Shown: positions 1 to 13,900 of the stretch, one piece after another
Layout of the letters: each line of letters starts with the position of its first letter
Numbering within the stretch: position 1 is the stretch's first letter
NCBI RefSeq assembly: GCF_026212465.1
Contig: NC_080049.1
Span: forward strand, 10,107,052-10,171,051
DNA length: 64,000 nt
Source of the DNA: Amaranthus tricolor
Taxonomy: Eukaryota > Streptophyta > Magnoliopsida > Caryophyllales > Amaranthaceae
Direction of reading: 5' to 3'
Program-made: the position numbers and the translations under genes
The notes under the pieces: generated by a model
Databases searched by the model: none
Told to the model about the DNA's origin: nothing
Seen by the model: only the letters and a program-made list of their open reading frames with translations

Positions 1-219
1 TCAGTTCAACTTATTTAATTGAATCGCGCCTTTTAGTTTGCTAACTGAAGCTTTATTGTACCTTTGATGAAATCTTCTAAATTTTGCATCAAAAAACTTG
101 TTCTAGTTTAAATGTGATTTTCGTTTGTTGTTATCTCGTTATGTGGAATTGAGTGTCCCTTTAGGACTTACGAGGTACTACATCATTGTATTCATAGATC
201 AGGTTCCCTTCTATTACTA
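1..219. repeat. Direct repeat, copy A
   Basis: About 215 bp that recur in the same orientation near 1460-1675, with roughly ten substitutions and one single-base indel seen by eye. The match starts at the window edge, so copy A may extend upstream. The copies diverge just after a shared TTC..TTCTATT stretch. It may be a duplicated piece of the 5' flank or 5' UTR intron of the downstream gene, or a transposon end. Confidence 0.8.
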
Positions 220-1459
220 GGTAGTTTATTCACAAATTTGTTGTCGATTTGGGATTCTTTTAATGTTTTTAGGTTTGTATTTGATTTTCCCTTCATGGAA
301 AAAAGATTTGTATTTGATTTTGGAAACTCTCAATTATTTTGTTTATAACTAGTATGTTCTTTTGAAAAATGATTGTATAAACTATTCTACTATTCTCAGT
401 TTATAGTTTCATTTCCATTCCATTTTCCCCTTTCATTGTCTCTCTTTACTTTTGGAGTATATACTTTGTTAGTAATTATTCAATGTGTATCATCTGGATA
501 TCAAAGCAGCATTAGAGTACTTTTGCACTTAATTTTTTTTTTTTGAAATAATGGAAAGTAATGTAATGTTAAAGAAAATTTTCACTCTGATTTTTGCATG
601 CAAAGAAAGAACTAATTAAGCATTTTGGGTAAATGCTTCTTACAAAAGGAGAATACAAGATTGTACATGCACTCTAGTTAATGAAGCCAAAGACAAGAGG
701 TTGAAGATTAGGTATGTGCATTTCATCCTTGAAAAGATGGCATACACGTTGCTTGTTGTTGCCATCTCTTCATAGTCATGGTGTCAAAACAAGGTTGCTT
801 CATATTGTATTGGCTGATTTGAAAAAACCCACTACCTGGATCATAAAGGTGTAAAAAATCCGCTTAGCATTAGATAGCGACAAATAAAGTATGGTTTCTG
901 TTAGCCAAAATATTCCACACCGTTTTGTTGTGGTTCTTGTAGCTGACCCCATATTGTTCGTATTGTTGAGATTAGGGCTTTGGCAATGCTGTTGTGGTTT
1001 CAACCTATATTTTGCGCGATTAATTATCCCTGTTATATTACAATCATGATCGATTCCACATCTCCAAACTATGCTCATAGTATGGTATTAGACTATAGTT
1101 CACACCGTAATAGGACATGTTTTAGTTGTGCTAAACCCTTCTTCATTGCATAAATCAATCTAAGGGCGGATTATGAGAAAATCATGATCTACTTATTTAT
1201 GACAATAATTAATTTATCTATCCCAAAATAGTAAATGTGATCATTGCATTTAAAGACGATTAAATGTTTCTTCAATAATGTTGAAGTTAAATTTTTGTAA
1301 ATTTTTGGAAGAGTGAACTTCAAATTAATGTGAAAATTTGTTCCCGTGTTCTCTCTTTAGTTGTCTTTCCTGTTTCTTTCTTGTTCATTAAAGTTAATAT
1401 TACTCCAAATATGAATTTTGTTGTAATTTTTTTTGAAACATGTGGTTTGGACTTGCATC
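220..1459. other. Spacer between the direct repeats, no gene seen
   Basis: AT-rich sequence with no convincing coding exon on either strand. A short piece near 990-1030 resembles a motif also found near 5107 and 7845 (core like ACCTATATTTTGG), suggesting an old dispersed repeat. A 92-codon minus-strand frame at 800-1078 shows no recognisable domain and is judged spurious. Confidence 0.5.
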
Positions 1460-1675
1460 AATTCAACTTATTTAATTAAATCGCACCTTTTAGTTTGCTA
1501 ACTGAAGCTTTATTGTAGCTTTAATGAAATCTTCTAAATTTTGCATTAAAAAACTTGTTCTAGGTTAAATTTGATTTTCGTTTGTTGTTATCTCGTTATG
1601 TGGAATCGAGTGTCCCTTTAGGACTTACGAGGTATCTACATCATTGTATTCATAGATAAGATTCCTTTCTATTCT
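1460..1675. repeat. Direct repeat, copy B
   Basis: Second copy of the sequence at 1-219. It ends about 230 bp upstream of the start codon of the PHD/GNAT gene, so it probably lies in that gene's promoter or 5' leader. Confidence 0.8.
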
Positions 1676-1907
1676 TAACTCTGCCAGGAATGGAAAGGTT
1701 ACAATAGGAAAAGAATCTGATATTTGGGTTTTCTATTTAAAATTCCATGAGTTCTTCTAGGTGAACCTGATTTGCTTTAATACCTCCCATTTTTGGCGCA
1801 GGGTTCAAGATGCTTTATGAAAATATTGAAGTTGAGCTCATTAGCGTGGCAAGAAAAAAAAAGAAGGGGAATTCCAGTGAATTGTGAATAGTCTGAGATC
1901 CCACAAG

Positions 1908-4900
1908 ATGTTTGTCCAAGATCTATTTGATTTGGAAGATGATGGATTTGATGAACTAAATGATGAGCTACGCATTTCTGAAGAGGTGTTCTATGGAAAT
2001 GATGCACTTGGTTGTACTATGAAGTGCGATGTTGATGAAGCTTGTGGATCTTTAAGTGCGCTTGATAAGATGCTTGAGATTTCGCCTTGTTCTCACAGTG
2101 AAAATTCAGCCATAACAAATCAAGCTTCTCCAATATGTGATGCAGCCTCTGCTAAGCTTCTGGAGAATTCTCAAGCATTAAGTTGCGCAAAAGGGTGTAT
2201 TACATATGAAAGGTTTGATCATGATTTTCATACAAAGCGGATGAGGTATTCAGTTAATGAGTTGTCTAATTTTAAACCTTACCTTGACAAGTCTGTGGCT
2301 TCATCTATTCCCTTGAAGCAAGTTGTATCTGAAATCCACCCTCCTACACAACTTGCTCCCTGTCAAATTCTTATGTGTCATGTGGTTGAATCATGCAATG
2401 AAGGTGTGTCATCTAGTTGTTACCTGTTGAAGCAATGTCCTGAATCTGACCAAGCTGGAAATTTAGGAGACAGTAGTGCTCTTAATGGTTGTGTGTCGGG
2501 CTCAGATGGAAGTGAAATAAAGCAGGTTGGCAGTAGTAAATCTATAGCCTCACCTATTTCCCAGGAAAGTTCTGCTACAAAACTTTTGATTCCCAATCCC
2601 TCTGTTGTAGCAGGCATTGAATCTGGATCACTTCAACATGCTGAAGAAAGACCCAATAAAGCTTTTTTTTCTGAATGTGAAGATGAAGTATTGACTGGCG
2701 ACATCATGAAGGATGCCCTTGCTATTCTTCGTTCTAGAGTTGATCTCTTGCTTGAAAGAACAAAATGGTCTCTTGAGAAGCAGGTAAGAAATGATGGGAG
2801 GTATCGTTATGTTTACAGATCACCTGAAGGAAGGCCTGTTCGGGGATTCCCTAAAGTTTGGGAAATTCTCCGTCAGAGTTTAGGTGTTCATGGCAGTAAT
2901 GATGTTTCTAGAGATGATAAACAGTGGACTAATGTTAACGAGTTCTGTTCTGATCTGTATGAGACATTAAGATACATTGATAATAATGGTAGTAATTGGG
3001 ATCCCAAGTGTTCATTGACTTTTCTATGTAGACTTCTGGATCCCTTTGTGGATTTAGTTTTTGTTAACAGAAAGATTCATGCACTTAGAACCGGTAAACT
3101 ATTCAAAGCTAGGCAAAGTAGTGCAATTGATGTTGATAGAAAAGTTGAGATAGAAGCTAGGAAAGGTGATAAGAAAAGGCTTTTAAATAGGCATGCGGAG
3201 AAAATGGTTTGTGATCCTTCTTTGACCTCTAGTCTGGTGGAGACGCATAAAACCAGATCAATTTATGTTTCTGAAGGAAATAGTATGCGTCTTGTAACTA
3301 CAATTGCTGACAACGAAAACCAATGTAGAGGAACTTGTACAGATGAAAAGATGAATTCGTGTCACTTATCAGCTGTTGAGTCTGATGGCATGTGTTTACA
3401 TCATCCTGCTTGCACATATGATGTTCCTGTAGGCAGTGCTGAGACAAATGCGATATGTCGACAATCTTCACCTCATCAAATTAGTATAAGCACTCCAAGC
3501 AGTAGTAAACAAAGTCTTGAATTTAGTAAGAGAAGCTTGGAGGGAGGAGTTATTGATGCAAGAGTGAAGAAAACATACTGTAAATCTGAAGCTTTTCTTG
3601 ATATCTCCAAGCTATACATGGACGATGATAATGATATGCATCTGGCTAATGATAGGGGTTGGCCCATGGATTGTGTTGATATTGAAAAACAACCACATGA
3701 ATGTAATGTCTTTTTTGAACCTCAGTCTTGCAAGTCAGAAATGAAACCTAAAAAGCTTCGCAATAGCAAGAAGAGATCAATGGGCTGCCAGCCCAAGGAT
3801 GATGACTTGTTGGTTTCAGCAATATTAAAGAAAAGAAGCTTTAGATCCAGCATTAAAGATTCTGGCACAAAGCCTAGAAAGTCAAAATATAAATATCTGA
3901 AGAAACGCAAGACTCAGAAAGGTAGTTGCAGGTTACTTCTGCGGGGCATTGGTAAGGGTGGGAAAAATTTAACAGATAAGTGGACTTTGGTTGGCAAACG
4001 GACAATATTTTCATGGTTAATTAGTTCTGGGACAATACTTATAAATGAAGCTGTCCAGTATCGTGATCTGAAGGATGACACCGTGGTTAAAGAAGGTCTC
4101 ATTACCAAGGATGGGATTCTATGTAATTGTTGCAGTGAGATGTTTTCTGTCTCGAAGTTTAAGATCCATGCCGGTTTTAATCTGAATCGTCCTTGTTTGA
4201 ATCTTTTTGTTGGGTCTGGTAAGCCGTATACTTTATGCCAGCTTCAAGCTTGGTCGGCTGAGTACAAAGTCAGGAGAAGTGGCACAGGCACTCCACTTGT
4301 GCCACTTGATGAGTATGACAAAAATGACGATTCTTGTGGACTTTGTGGTGAAGGAGGAGAATTGCTTTGTTGCGACAACTGTCCTTCCACTTATCACCAG
4401 TCATGCTTGTCAGCAGAGGTCTGTTTGTAGATTTTATGCTTATGTCTTTTTCTTGTGTTTGATATCAATCTCAAGTATATTGGCTAATTTTCTTTTAGCT
4501 GATATAACTTCTTAAAACAAAAGTAATTAGATGTGGAGTAGCCATGTATGAACAGCATCAAGGCTTTAAGTAGGATTGTGGGGGTGATGATGGCCAATAA
4601 GGAGATTTTTTTAAATTGGTGCTGATGTGGGTTGTTCAGTTACTTTCTTGCTCTGTTTTTGGTTGGAAATGTGCTGTCATTTATGGCAATCAAATATCAT
4701 GTCTTTTTAGGATTAGTTATTTGATGATACGGTTATTACTTTCTGAATTTGTCTCACTCCCTTGATTCCTATTCATGTCCTAGCATTTTTCCTTTTCTAC
4801 TTCCCATAATTCTTGATTCCGACTCCTTAGTTGAAGTCCGATTCGAACTAAGCGTTCATGTTGTTGCAAGGGATGTGTACCATTGTTACCATTGGCTATA

Positions 4901-7900
4901 TGAAGTTTTGTCCAATACCCCTTCTTAGTTAGAGATGGTGTCAAATTCCTATGTGTTAATACATGTTTAATTTGGTATTGGACCTTTTCAGGTTACATGC
5001 ATGTAAAACCTGGTTGTGCAAAGTATTAGTCACGGTTGCATTAATGGCCGTAAAATGGCTTCCGTGGTCCATATGACTGATTTTGTGGCAGTCCTGGGCT
5101 CTCAGCCTAAATTTGGTCGCAATAAGATTAAAAATCTTTACGGTGCAATATCGATTCGGGCTGCACTATGGTGGCCTAATGATTAGGGCATGTTTTTCCG
5201 AACTCTTTGGAACTCTCAAGTAGACTATAAAAACTGAACCAAAGATAATGGGTATCGGAATATTAGAGTAAAAGTGATTGAGAAAACTTGCGAGAATTTA
5301 AGCTTAACAGAATTGAAAATAAATTGGGGAGGATAGATCTAGTATAATTCTTTACCCTACAGATAGTTAACGAGATGTAAATTTCTTTTTTAGTGGCGCA
5401 GAATGGGTCATTTTACATTGGGCTTCCTAATCTTTTTTGTGAATGTAAGTTAGCATACAGTTGTGTTTGCCAAGGATCTAATAAAATCAATTTTAAAGAA
5501 ATGTACATTCTATTTTCTATCATGCCTTGTGTGGGAGCTCTTTAGGACTTTGCTGATGATGTGTGCAGATATGAGAATGTCATGATTAAGCTGTGTAGGT
5601 TGACATGAAAGTGTTTGTTTAAATCTGTTGAATGTGAAATCCAGATTCTGATTGTCTCAATTCAAGCTATGTGCACTTCTAAGATGTGTAAATATATGAC
5701 TAGATGATGAATTCTCGTGGCAACTTCTTTTTTATTCCATTGGCTGGAATTTCTTTCAATCGTGTAATTTTTCTGTGCCGCGCTTTCTGTTACTTGCTCA
5801 CAGCCCACAGGTCTTCTCTGCTAAGAATAGGAATCCATGGGAATGGAGTTGCTTTAGTGTGGTGCTCCTTTTTGAAGACGAAACAAAGCAACACCATATC
5901 TGTTTTGTGTTCCTTGTACAACTAACTTTGTTGATTATAGAAGAAATCATTTGATGTAATTTGACCTTCATCTTCCCTGTGACCTACATGAATTTCTTTC
6001 CTGGTTGAAGATTTTCCGCATTACAATTTTTTCTTTGAGCTTGTTTCATTTTCTAATGATTTGCGATATTGACTTTACAAAAAAAATAGTGACATGGGCT
6101 TCATCAAAAAAATGATTAGCGATATGGGAAAAGAAGTAAAGTGTTTGCATTGGGTAGAAATGGACCATATGCAAATATAGTTAAGAATTCACTATTGGAT
6201 AAAAAAAATCAAATGGATGAATCAATTAATGTTCCATGATACTTTTTGGCCTTTGATATAGGATGTTAGTCAAGAGTTAAATGTAAATGTATGTAAAAAT
6301 AAGGTTTACTCCGTTGTGTGTTCTACAACTGTTAGTAGTGTTGGAGGTTATGATCCATGTATCCACTGTTTTGTTGGTTTTCCAATTAAGGATAGTTAGC
6401 TAATGACTGTTCATTTTCCTTGGAAGCCTGGAGAGATCTCTTGTCATTGTAATCTCCATGAGTGATGTTTGGTGTGTTGTGTTTGTGCCTATAAGGCCAA
6501 ATTGTTGTAATTTGACGCTTCTCTTGTTAATTTCTCCTGTATCATGGTGAGTGGAGTAGATGTCTGTCTGACAAATTGACTTACTGTTATAATTCCTAAG
6601 TCTTCTTTAGTTGCAGCATTTCTCTCAAGTATGTAAGAGCTTTTGGGGGGAAATGTTGCTACTAAAAAGAAAAACAGATGAAGTATAAATTTTCTTTAGT
6701 TGCTGTACAGTTGCTTCTGTCTACAATTCAACATTCATAGCGAATACTAAAAACATTGGCACAACTTGTATGTGTGCTCGTATGCGGTTTATGCTACGTT
6801 TGGTCGTTGTACCTGTGTTTGTCTTGATGGTTGAAATCTGTAGCATGTCTTCTATTCTTGTGTTAGTTTTCTAAGGTGATTGTGTTTGTACAAGATTTGC
6901 TTATTTTTAACTTTCATTTGTCACAGGAAATTCCTGAAGGAAGTTGGTATTGCTCAAACTGCACATGTCAGGTTTGTGGAGCTTTGGCTGTAAATGCAGG
7001 AACATTAAATTCTAATTCTGCTCTGAAGTGTTCACAATGCGACAAAAAGTGTATGTGCCTTTACTGTTCTGTTATATCTCAAATAATTTTTTTGAAATTT
7101 GTACTTGTATCAAATTTGATCAGAGTGGCTTCATTAAAAGCATGAACTACTCTTCAGATTTTCAATATTTATAAACTGTCAAGGATGGTAATGATAGGAC
7201 ATAATCCTTCATTTGTCAAGGATGTATCTGTAACCGTTTGAGCTGTTCACAGATCATGAAGCTTGCTTGATGGACAATGATCTTGGCAAAGTAGATGGTG
7301 CTCCTTGGTTCTGTAGCTCAGGTTGTGAAGAGGTAATCTAGTTTGTAACTTTATTCCCCATCAAAAATGGGAATACTATGGCTATAAAGTAGCACTCTTT
7401 TGCATGAAGTGTATACTTTTATTCCTTTATTTTGACCTCCGAATCCTCTGTGTTGGTTGTGCAGATCTTTAATGGTCTACAATCTTTTATTGGCATGTCC
7501 AACCATATTGCTGATGACTATTGCTGGACAGTTTTGAGATGTATTCATGATGACCAAAAAATCCCTTCTGCTCAACGTTTTGCTCTAAAAGCTGAATGCA
7601 ACTCTAATTTAGCTGTTGCTGCTACCATTATGGAGGAGTGCTTCCTCTCCATGATCGACCCAAGAACCGGCATAGATATGATACCACAAGTGGTGTACAA
7701 TTGGGGGTAAGGTCTTTCATTTTGATGATTATGGTAGTATAAATTATTCAATGTACTAATCATAGTGCAAAGTCTCGAATATGGTCATGTTAACATTCAC
7801 AAAACGGCTTTTATGGTCGATGCAGATGGTTTCAAAGTTGTTTCAACCTATATTTTGGTCGCGGTAAGCTCAAAATCTTTTATAATACGGTCGGATATGG

Positions 7901-10900
7901 TGATGCGGGCGATATTTTACTCTTTGCTTCTAATATCTGAAACAAAGAAGAGTTGATAGTTCTTACATCCACTTCATGGAAATAATAGGAAAAATTAGAC
8001 ATTAGTAATCCAACGTATTTCTTATTCGCTGAAAATAAATCTACATTTGAATTATTCATGAATTATTCCACATGTCGAATACTCGAATGTGTCCGCTAAA
8101 AATATGCCCAAGTGACCTCTAATTGGGTTTCAAAGTTTCACCCTTATTTAAAAAATTTTCCCCTTATTTTCCTCACAATCTCCAATATTGCTTAAAACTT
8201 TTTTCATGTCTTCCATTATTGCCCAAAACTTCTTCGATATTGTCCAGTCACCATTACTATCCAACACGAAGAAATACAAATTTCTATTGAGCATGCTTTG
8301 GGCAAAATTCGTTCCATGTCATGGTATACTCAGTCGTACCCCTCAATATGATAGGAATTAATTAATTAGCAACATCAGCTAGAACTCATTAAAAACAGTA
8401 CTTGCTCAAACCAGAAACTTTTCCATAGAAAGGGAGATAAAGCTTAATAATTTGGATGTTCTTGCACATTTTGCACAATTAATTCTTAAGACCTCAAAAT
8501 TAGCACAAGGATAACTCACGAATCACGATACATTAACTTAAAATAAAGCTAATTCCTTCCCTATAACTTGTCAATTCTATATTTTATACAACCATTGTGT
8601 AAACATTGGCTGCATTGATAGTCATCTTATGTGAAACTACAAATAAAAGTAATCCTTGAAACGTTCATCTTGATGTCTCTTTACAACAACTTTGTATTCC
8701 CTCAATCTCAACAACAAAATCAAATTATTATCGGAAAACCTTGCAAACTAAATTCAATTTTTTACTTTTGAATACAAAACATCCCTAAATCCTTTTAGAA
8801 ATCTGGAATTGGAAGGAAAGTGGAAGCCATTCTTCAAGAAATGAGGTATATGAATGCAAAGGTGGATTTTTGTTTGGTAAAGAGATATTAAAATGAAGTA
8901 TGTAAAATGAGTTCTGGCCTTTTTGAAAGAGAATGGATCGGTGATTTAGCGAGGAATGGAGGGATTGAAAATGGTGGGTTTTGAGATGGTTTAAGCGGCA
9001 GTTAGGTACTTAATAATGTCAAGGATTTGTGGAGAAGAAATTCAAGCTGTGGAAAATATCTAAGGTGAGTGAATCTGAGTGCCTGACCAATTAGTTATAT
9101 TGAAAATGGTGATGTATAAGGATATTGAATGAAAAATTATGAAGATGAATGAAGAACAAGCGTTTTTTCTTTCATTTATATTGTGTGACTTGAGCAATAA
9201 GTTGCGGAAGCTAAATGATTTTCCCAAATAATGCTTAATAGAGTAGAGATTTGTGTTTCTTTTTATTAGACAGTAATAGTAATTGGAGAATAAGGAAGGG
9301 GAAATTTGGGCAGTAATGGTAATTAGAGAATATGGAAGGGAAGTTTTCGACAGTATTGGAGATTATAGGGTATGGAAGAAGTTTTGAGCACTAGTGGAGA
9401 TTGGAGAAGTGAAGAAGGATGAAAATTTCTAAGAAAAATTGAATCTTTTATTGTGCTTCAATGGTTGAAAAACATAATAAGAAGATTGAGCTTCCAACAA
9501 CTAGTTTTTACCTACAATAACCCATTATCAAAGGTTGGGTATATTTTAAGTGGACATATGCAATAGGTGGAATTTTTCATAATCCTCAAGGGGCAGGTTT
9601 ATTTTCAACTGAAAAGAAATAAGTTGGATTATTAATTTTCATGTTTCGAAATATTATAATAAGTTTATTTTATCTATTAGGTGCATGATTATTTACTATG
9701 CACCACTTTATAATGCTCTTGCAGACAGTCTAATTTTAGGAGAACATAGATATTACGTGTAGAATAATCCTATCATCCTTCATACTTCTATAGACTTCCA
9801 TTTCGAAAAAAACTCTCTCTAATATGAATATAGGTTCATTACAACCTTCAATAGCTGACGTTGTTGCCATTCATCATGGTCTAACTTTCAAAAGGCAACA
9901 CATTTGGTTCTAACAGTCTGAAGTCTATCGTTGTTTTTAAGTGAAAGTTTGGGATTCACTTAGGAAAGAGAGCTTGATACTGCTGATCATGTGAGGCTTG
10001 TGGTAGCATTCACATTTATAGCTGAAGGTTTGGCCCAAATATCCTGATTGTGTGTTAAATTTTAACATGGAAATACATGGTTTCTTTAAGAGGTAAAGAC
10101 CATTTTCCATGGCGTAGAGTATACAAATAGCAGTGCCATAAATTGTGTTACAGTAATACAGGTTATGAGTAATTGGGCTAGACATTAAATGCAATATAAT
10201 AAGTTTTGCGCAAATATTAGTATGCATGGGTTTTGATTTTCCGTACCATCACTGTTGAGAATGCGATTAATTATACACATTATTATCTCTGTAAATGTGA
10301 AGGAGTTGTTTCCTTGAAACTCTAGATTTGAAATGAATTGACCGACATACTTTTTAATAAGAAGCATAAGAATTGGGCCATTTCAATCAAGGTATTCTAA
10401 TTTGGAGCATAATATATTGTTGAGGAGTGACCATTTGGAATTGTCCAATGTTCACCTGCTACTTAAAAAGATCAGACCTTGGTGACTCTGAGGCATTGTT
10501 CTTATATTACCTCTAACTAATAGAATAAAATCAGGGTCTTGGATGGGGCATTGGGATTACAGTTTCAAAAAACTGCATGGAGACATGTGTGAAAGCTTTA
10601 TTATGCAGTCGTGATGTTATGTTTCAGCCTAGATATGACTCCCTGATTACAGTGGTGTAAGATATGGATTACTTTGCATTTTTTTGAAGACCAAGGACTT
10701 GTCTTTCTTTATGCTCTTTGTTCTGTCTTGGGGTTTAAAGGTGATGATAATTGATCATAGTTTATCAATAAAAGGTATGCTAGGGACTGGAAATTTAGGG
10801 GCCTAACATTTTCCATGTTTATCCAGTTATTTTTTCACAATTGTGCCAATACATGATAACTTCCTCATGGGAATTAAGTGAGGAGACACTGATCCCAATT

Positions 10901-13900
10901 CCCACCCAAGTTCTTTTCAGTTCCATCTATAGGCTTTAGCAAAAATTTATGTTGAATGGTTGACACGACTTCATGTGATTTGGTCTTTCTGGCTTGGAGC
11001 AAGCAATTCAGGTTAAGTTCTACCTTCGGGTCGTAATCTAGTTAGGCCAAGTAACATAGATACTCTGCAGCCTTACGTTGCTACCACTAAGCCTGGCAAG
11101 TTCATGGATAGGTGTGCTGAATGACTTCTAGGCTAGAGCTTTATAGGATGTTTTTATGAGACAACCAAGCAATATGTAAAATGTTATCCGCTTGAAAGAA
11201 CAAGTCATAAATTTTCTAATATTGGCCTGTCTCACAAAAAATGCTTTATCTTGCTACCTATTAAACTTTAGAATTGTTTTCCATCCAGAAATTTTATGAC
11301 GGTTGTCCAACTACTTGTGTTCATATCTTTACCTTTTTGGCTTGTGATGCCCATTCTAGTTTATTTTATATTTTTAAGCGTCCCTTAAAATTTAATACAG
11401 AATGAGTTTCACTTGGCTTTAATGACAGCGAGGTACTTGCTACAATAGTAAATGATGTAATTCAGTTCTTAGGATTGACTAGCTTGCACAAATTCAGAAG
11501 TATGGTTTGTGGATTTGGGATCATGATGGAGCAGTCAGCACCAGGAGAGTTATTTTGGCTACATAGCATTAGTGTTTAAGGGAAGAATTGTCTATAAAGA
11601 CATTGACTGGATCATAATAAAACAGGGAAAGGAAAAATAATAAAAGTATCAGTTGAACAATTGAAGTACCTTCTATATATGCGGTTTGCGCTGATGAATT
11701 GAAGCATAATAGGATTATAGAGATCAGGTTATATGTAATTAAATTAGCTTACGTTTTTATCAATAAATCTCATCCAAAAGACCTTGTTCTGGACAGGAGA
11801 GTTCATGTCAGATGTTAAGTCACTGTATAGGATACCAATAAAAAAAATTCTAGATATAGAAGCTAAACGTATCAAAATTTAAGTCCGTTATAGGGGTCTG
11901 TTTGCAGCTTTCTACTTTAGAGGGAACCGTTTTCAAGAAATTCAAGGGAATGGTATATGGGAGGCAGGTTAGTGTGGGGGATTATGCATTAAGGAGGAGA
12001 GTTATCTGGGGGTAGGGGGGAGGGTGGACAATGGATTTAGGGGTTTGGTGTAGGGTGAAAACACCGTTTAGTTCATGGTGTGAGAATTTTATTTTGGGGG
12101 TAATAACGAGTATAGGGATCATTGTCTAACAAAATGAAGGTTCAATTACCTAAATTATATAATAAAAAGTAGAAAGAATAAAAAAGAACATCCTTTTTAG
12201 ACATTAGGATGAATAAATAAGAAATAGTATCAATTTACTTCAATAAGTTAAAATATAGCAATGATAGCATAATTCTGTTGGGTTATACATATTTAAGTAC
12301 AGAAATACAAATGTACGCACTCAGAACGCACAACAATGACATATTTCAGGAGACGTTTACTGCTTGATCACAATAATGTGCATGGTAAGCACAATCACAA
12401 AGATTACAAACAATAATAGAATGATTGATACTTAAGTGGAAACTTGACTTGATTGAACAATTACTTGATACCTCTATGAGCACATGACCATGAGCGTAAC
12501 TTGAGATGATTTTCTATGAGATACTTAGATAACATACAAGGCACGCGTAATGCACTTTCCTTAAGAGTCAATTCCCCCTACTTGCCATGTTAAACTTCAG
12601 TAAGTAAGCTCAAGAGATACAATGTAACCATACCTCACTTAAGCAAGATTAAGGTGAATGAAAGATTTGTGGTGTTATGAACATTATTCAAAGTAATAGA
12701 AGTTACAAATTGTTTGCAAGATCTATGAAATTTTTGGAAGAGTTTGAGAGCATTTCATCAGAAATTTTCTGATTCCAAATCACCAATGAATGATTAATTT
12801 TTCTCATGCTAGTGACTATTCATGAGGGTTATCCAGTGTGTAAACCCCATTGAGTAACTTATGACTCATGAGTATCTTAAGTGAACTCCTATCGTGTTAC
12901 ATAGGTGATGATCCCCCATTGTGTCCAGCTATTAGCTGCACACATAACTCAAGATAATGGTATCTTATTGCACCTAAATCCGTGCAAAAGAAACTGATAG
13001 AAACATTCAAAATCCTAGCACAAGATGTCGCCCAAGACTGACTAGTCGCCATACTGGAATAATTCCAACCAACAAAGAGGACAACCAACGACTCGTCGGT
13101 CCCTCTGTCTTTCTTTTGCAAGCTTTTCAAACTTTTATCTAGAAATACTGATTCATGTTTCCTCTTTAATCAAAACTCAGAAGTACAACCTGTTGTTAAT
13201 AGCAATTTTCACCTACAAACCATGTAAAGATGTTCATTTTATACCTTGTGGGAGATCACATTTGCAGATACTTCAGGGTTTGAAATTCATTCATCTTATA
13301 CCTGATTAATTTTACCAGCAGTATAATCCTGAATCCTTGTGTCTTAGACTCTTCAACATATAAGAACAAATAATTAAGATCAAATGTCTTGTGCAATTTT
13401 CTTACTCCTATAGTAGGATTTCTCCTGAACTTTCAGCCCTAATTTAATTATTTGCTTCTACTCAATTTTTCTTTAAAGATAATACTTCTTAACTTTTTAA
13501 GTGCCTTTCATATTTATTGTTTGACTCCTTTTATGTTTCTGTTATATCAGGTCGGAGTTTCCCAGACTAGACTATCATGGATTTTATACTGTGGTATTAG
13601 AGAAGGATGATGTATTGGTATCTGTTGCATCTATCAGGTATTTAAAAATGCTATATTTTAATTTAGTTTTCCACTGTATTCTACTCATTTTGAAAGCTCT
13701 TCTTTACTTGTCATGTAGTAGAATGGTTTAGGCTGTGTTTGGTAAAGGGCTATTAGTTGGTTTCTAGTTGGCTATAGCTTATAAATATTTATATTGTCAA
13801 GTAGCTAAAGCAAGTTTGGTAAACGATAAGCAAGAACAAATGGAAAAATTTTGCCCTTAGTGGCTTTTTTGGTTAGTTTTTGGCTGTTGGCTCACATTTT

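Noticed and set aside
1884..1907. Alternative upstream start of the PHD/GNAT protein
   Set aside because: The codon at 1884 is GTG. The first in-frame ATG is at 1908 and gives the N terminus expected of the family.
12276..13075. Possible solo LTR (TGTTGGG ... CCAACCAACA)
   Set aside because: The bases next to the two ends do not form a target duplication and no partner LTR or primer site was found.
13733..13850. Tourist-like MITE start (GGCTGTGTTTGGTAAA)
   Set aside because: No inverted partner end was found in the rest of the intron.
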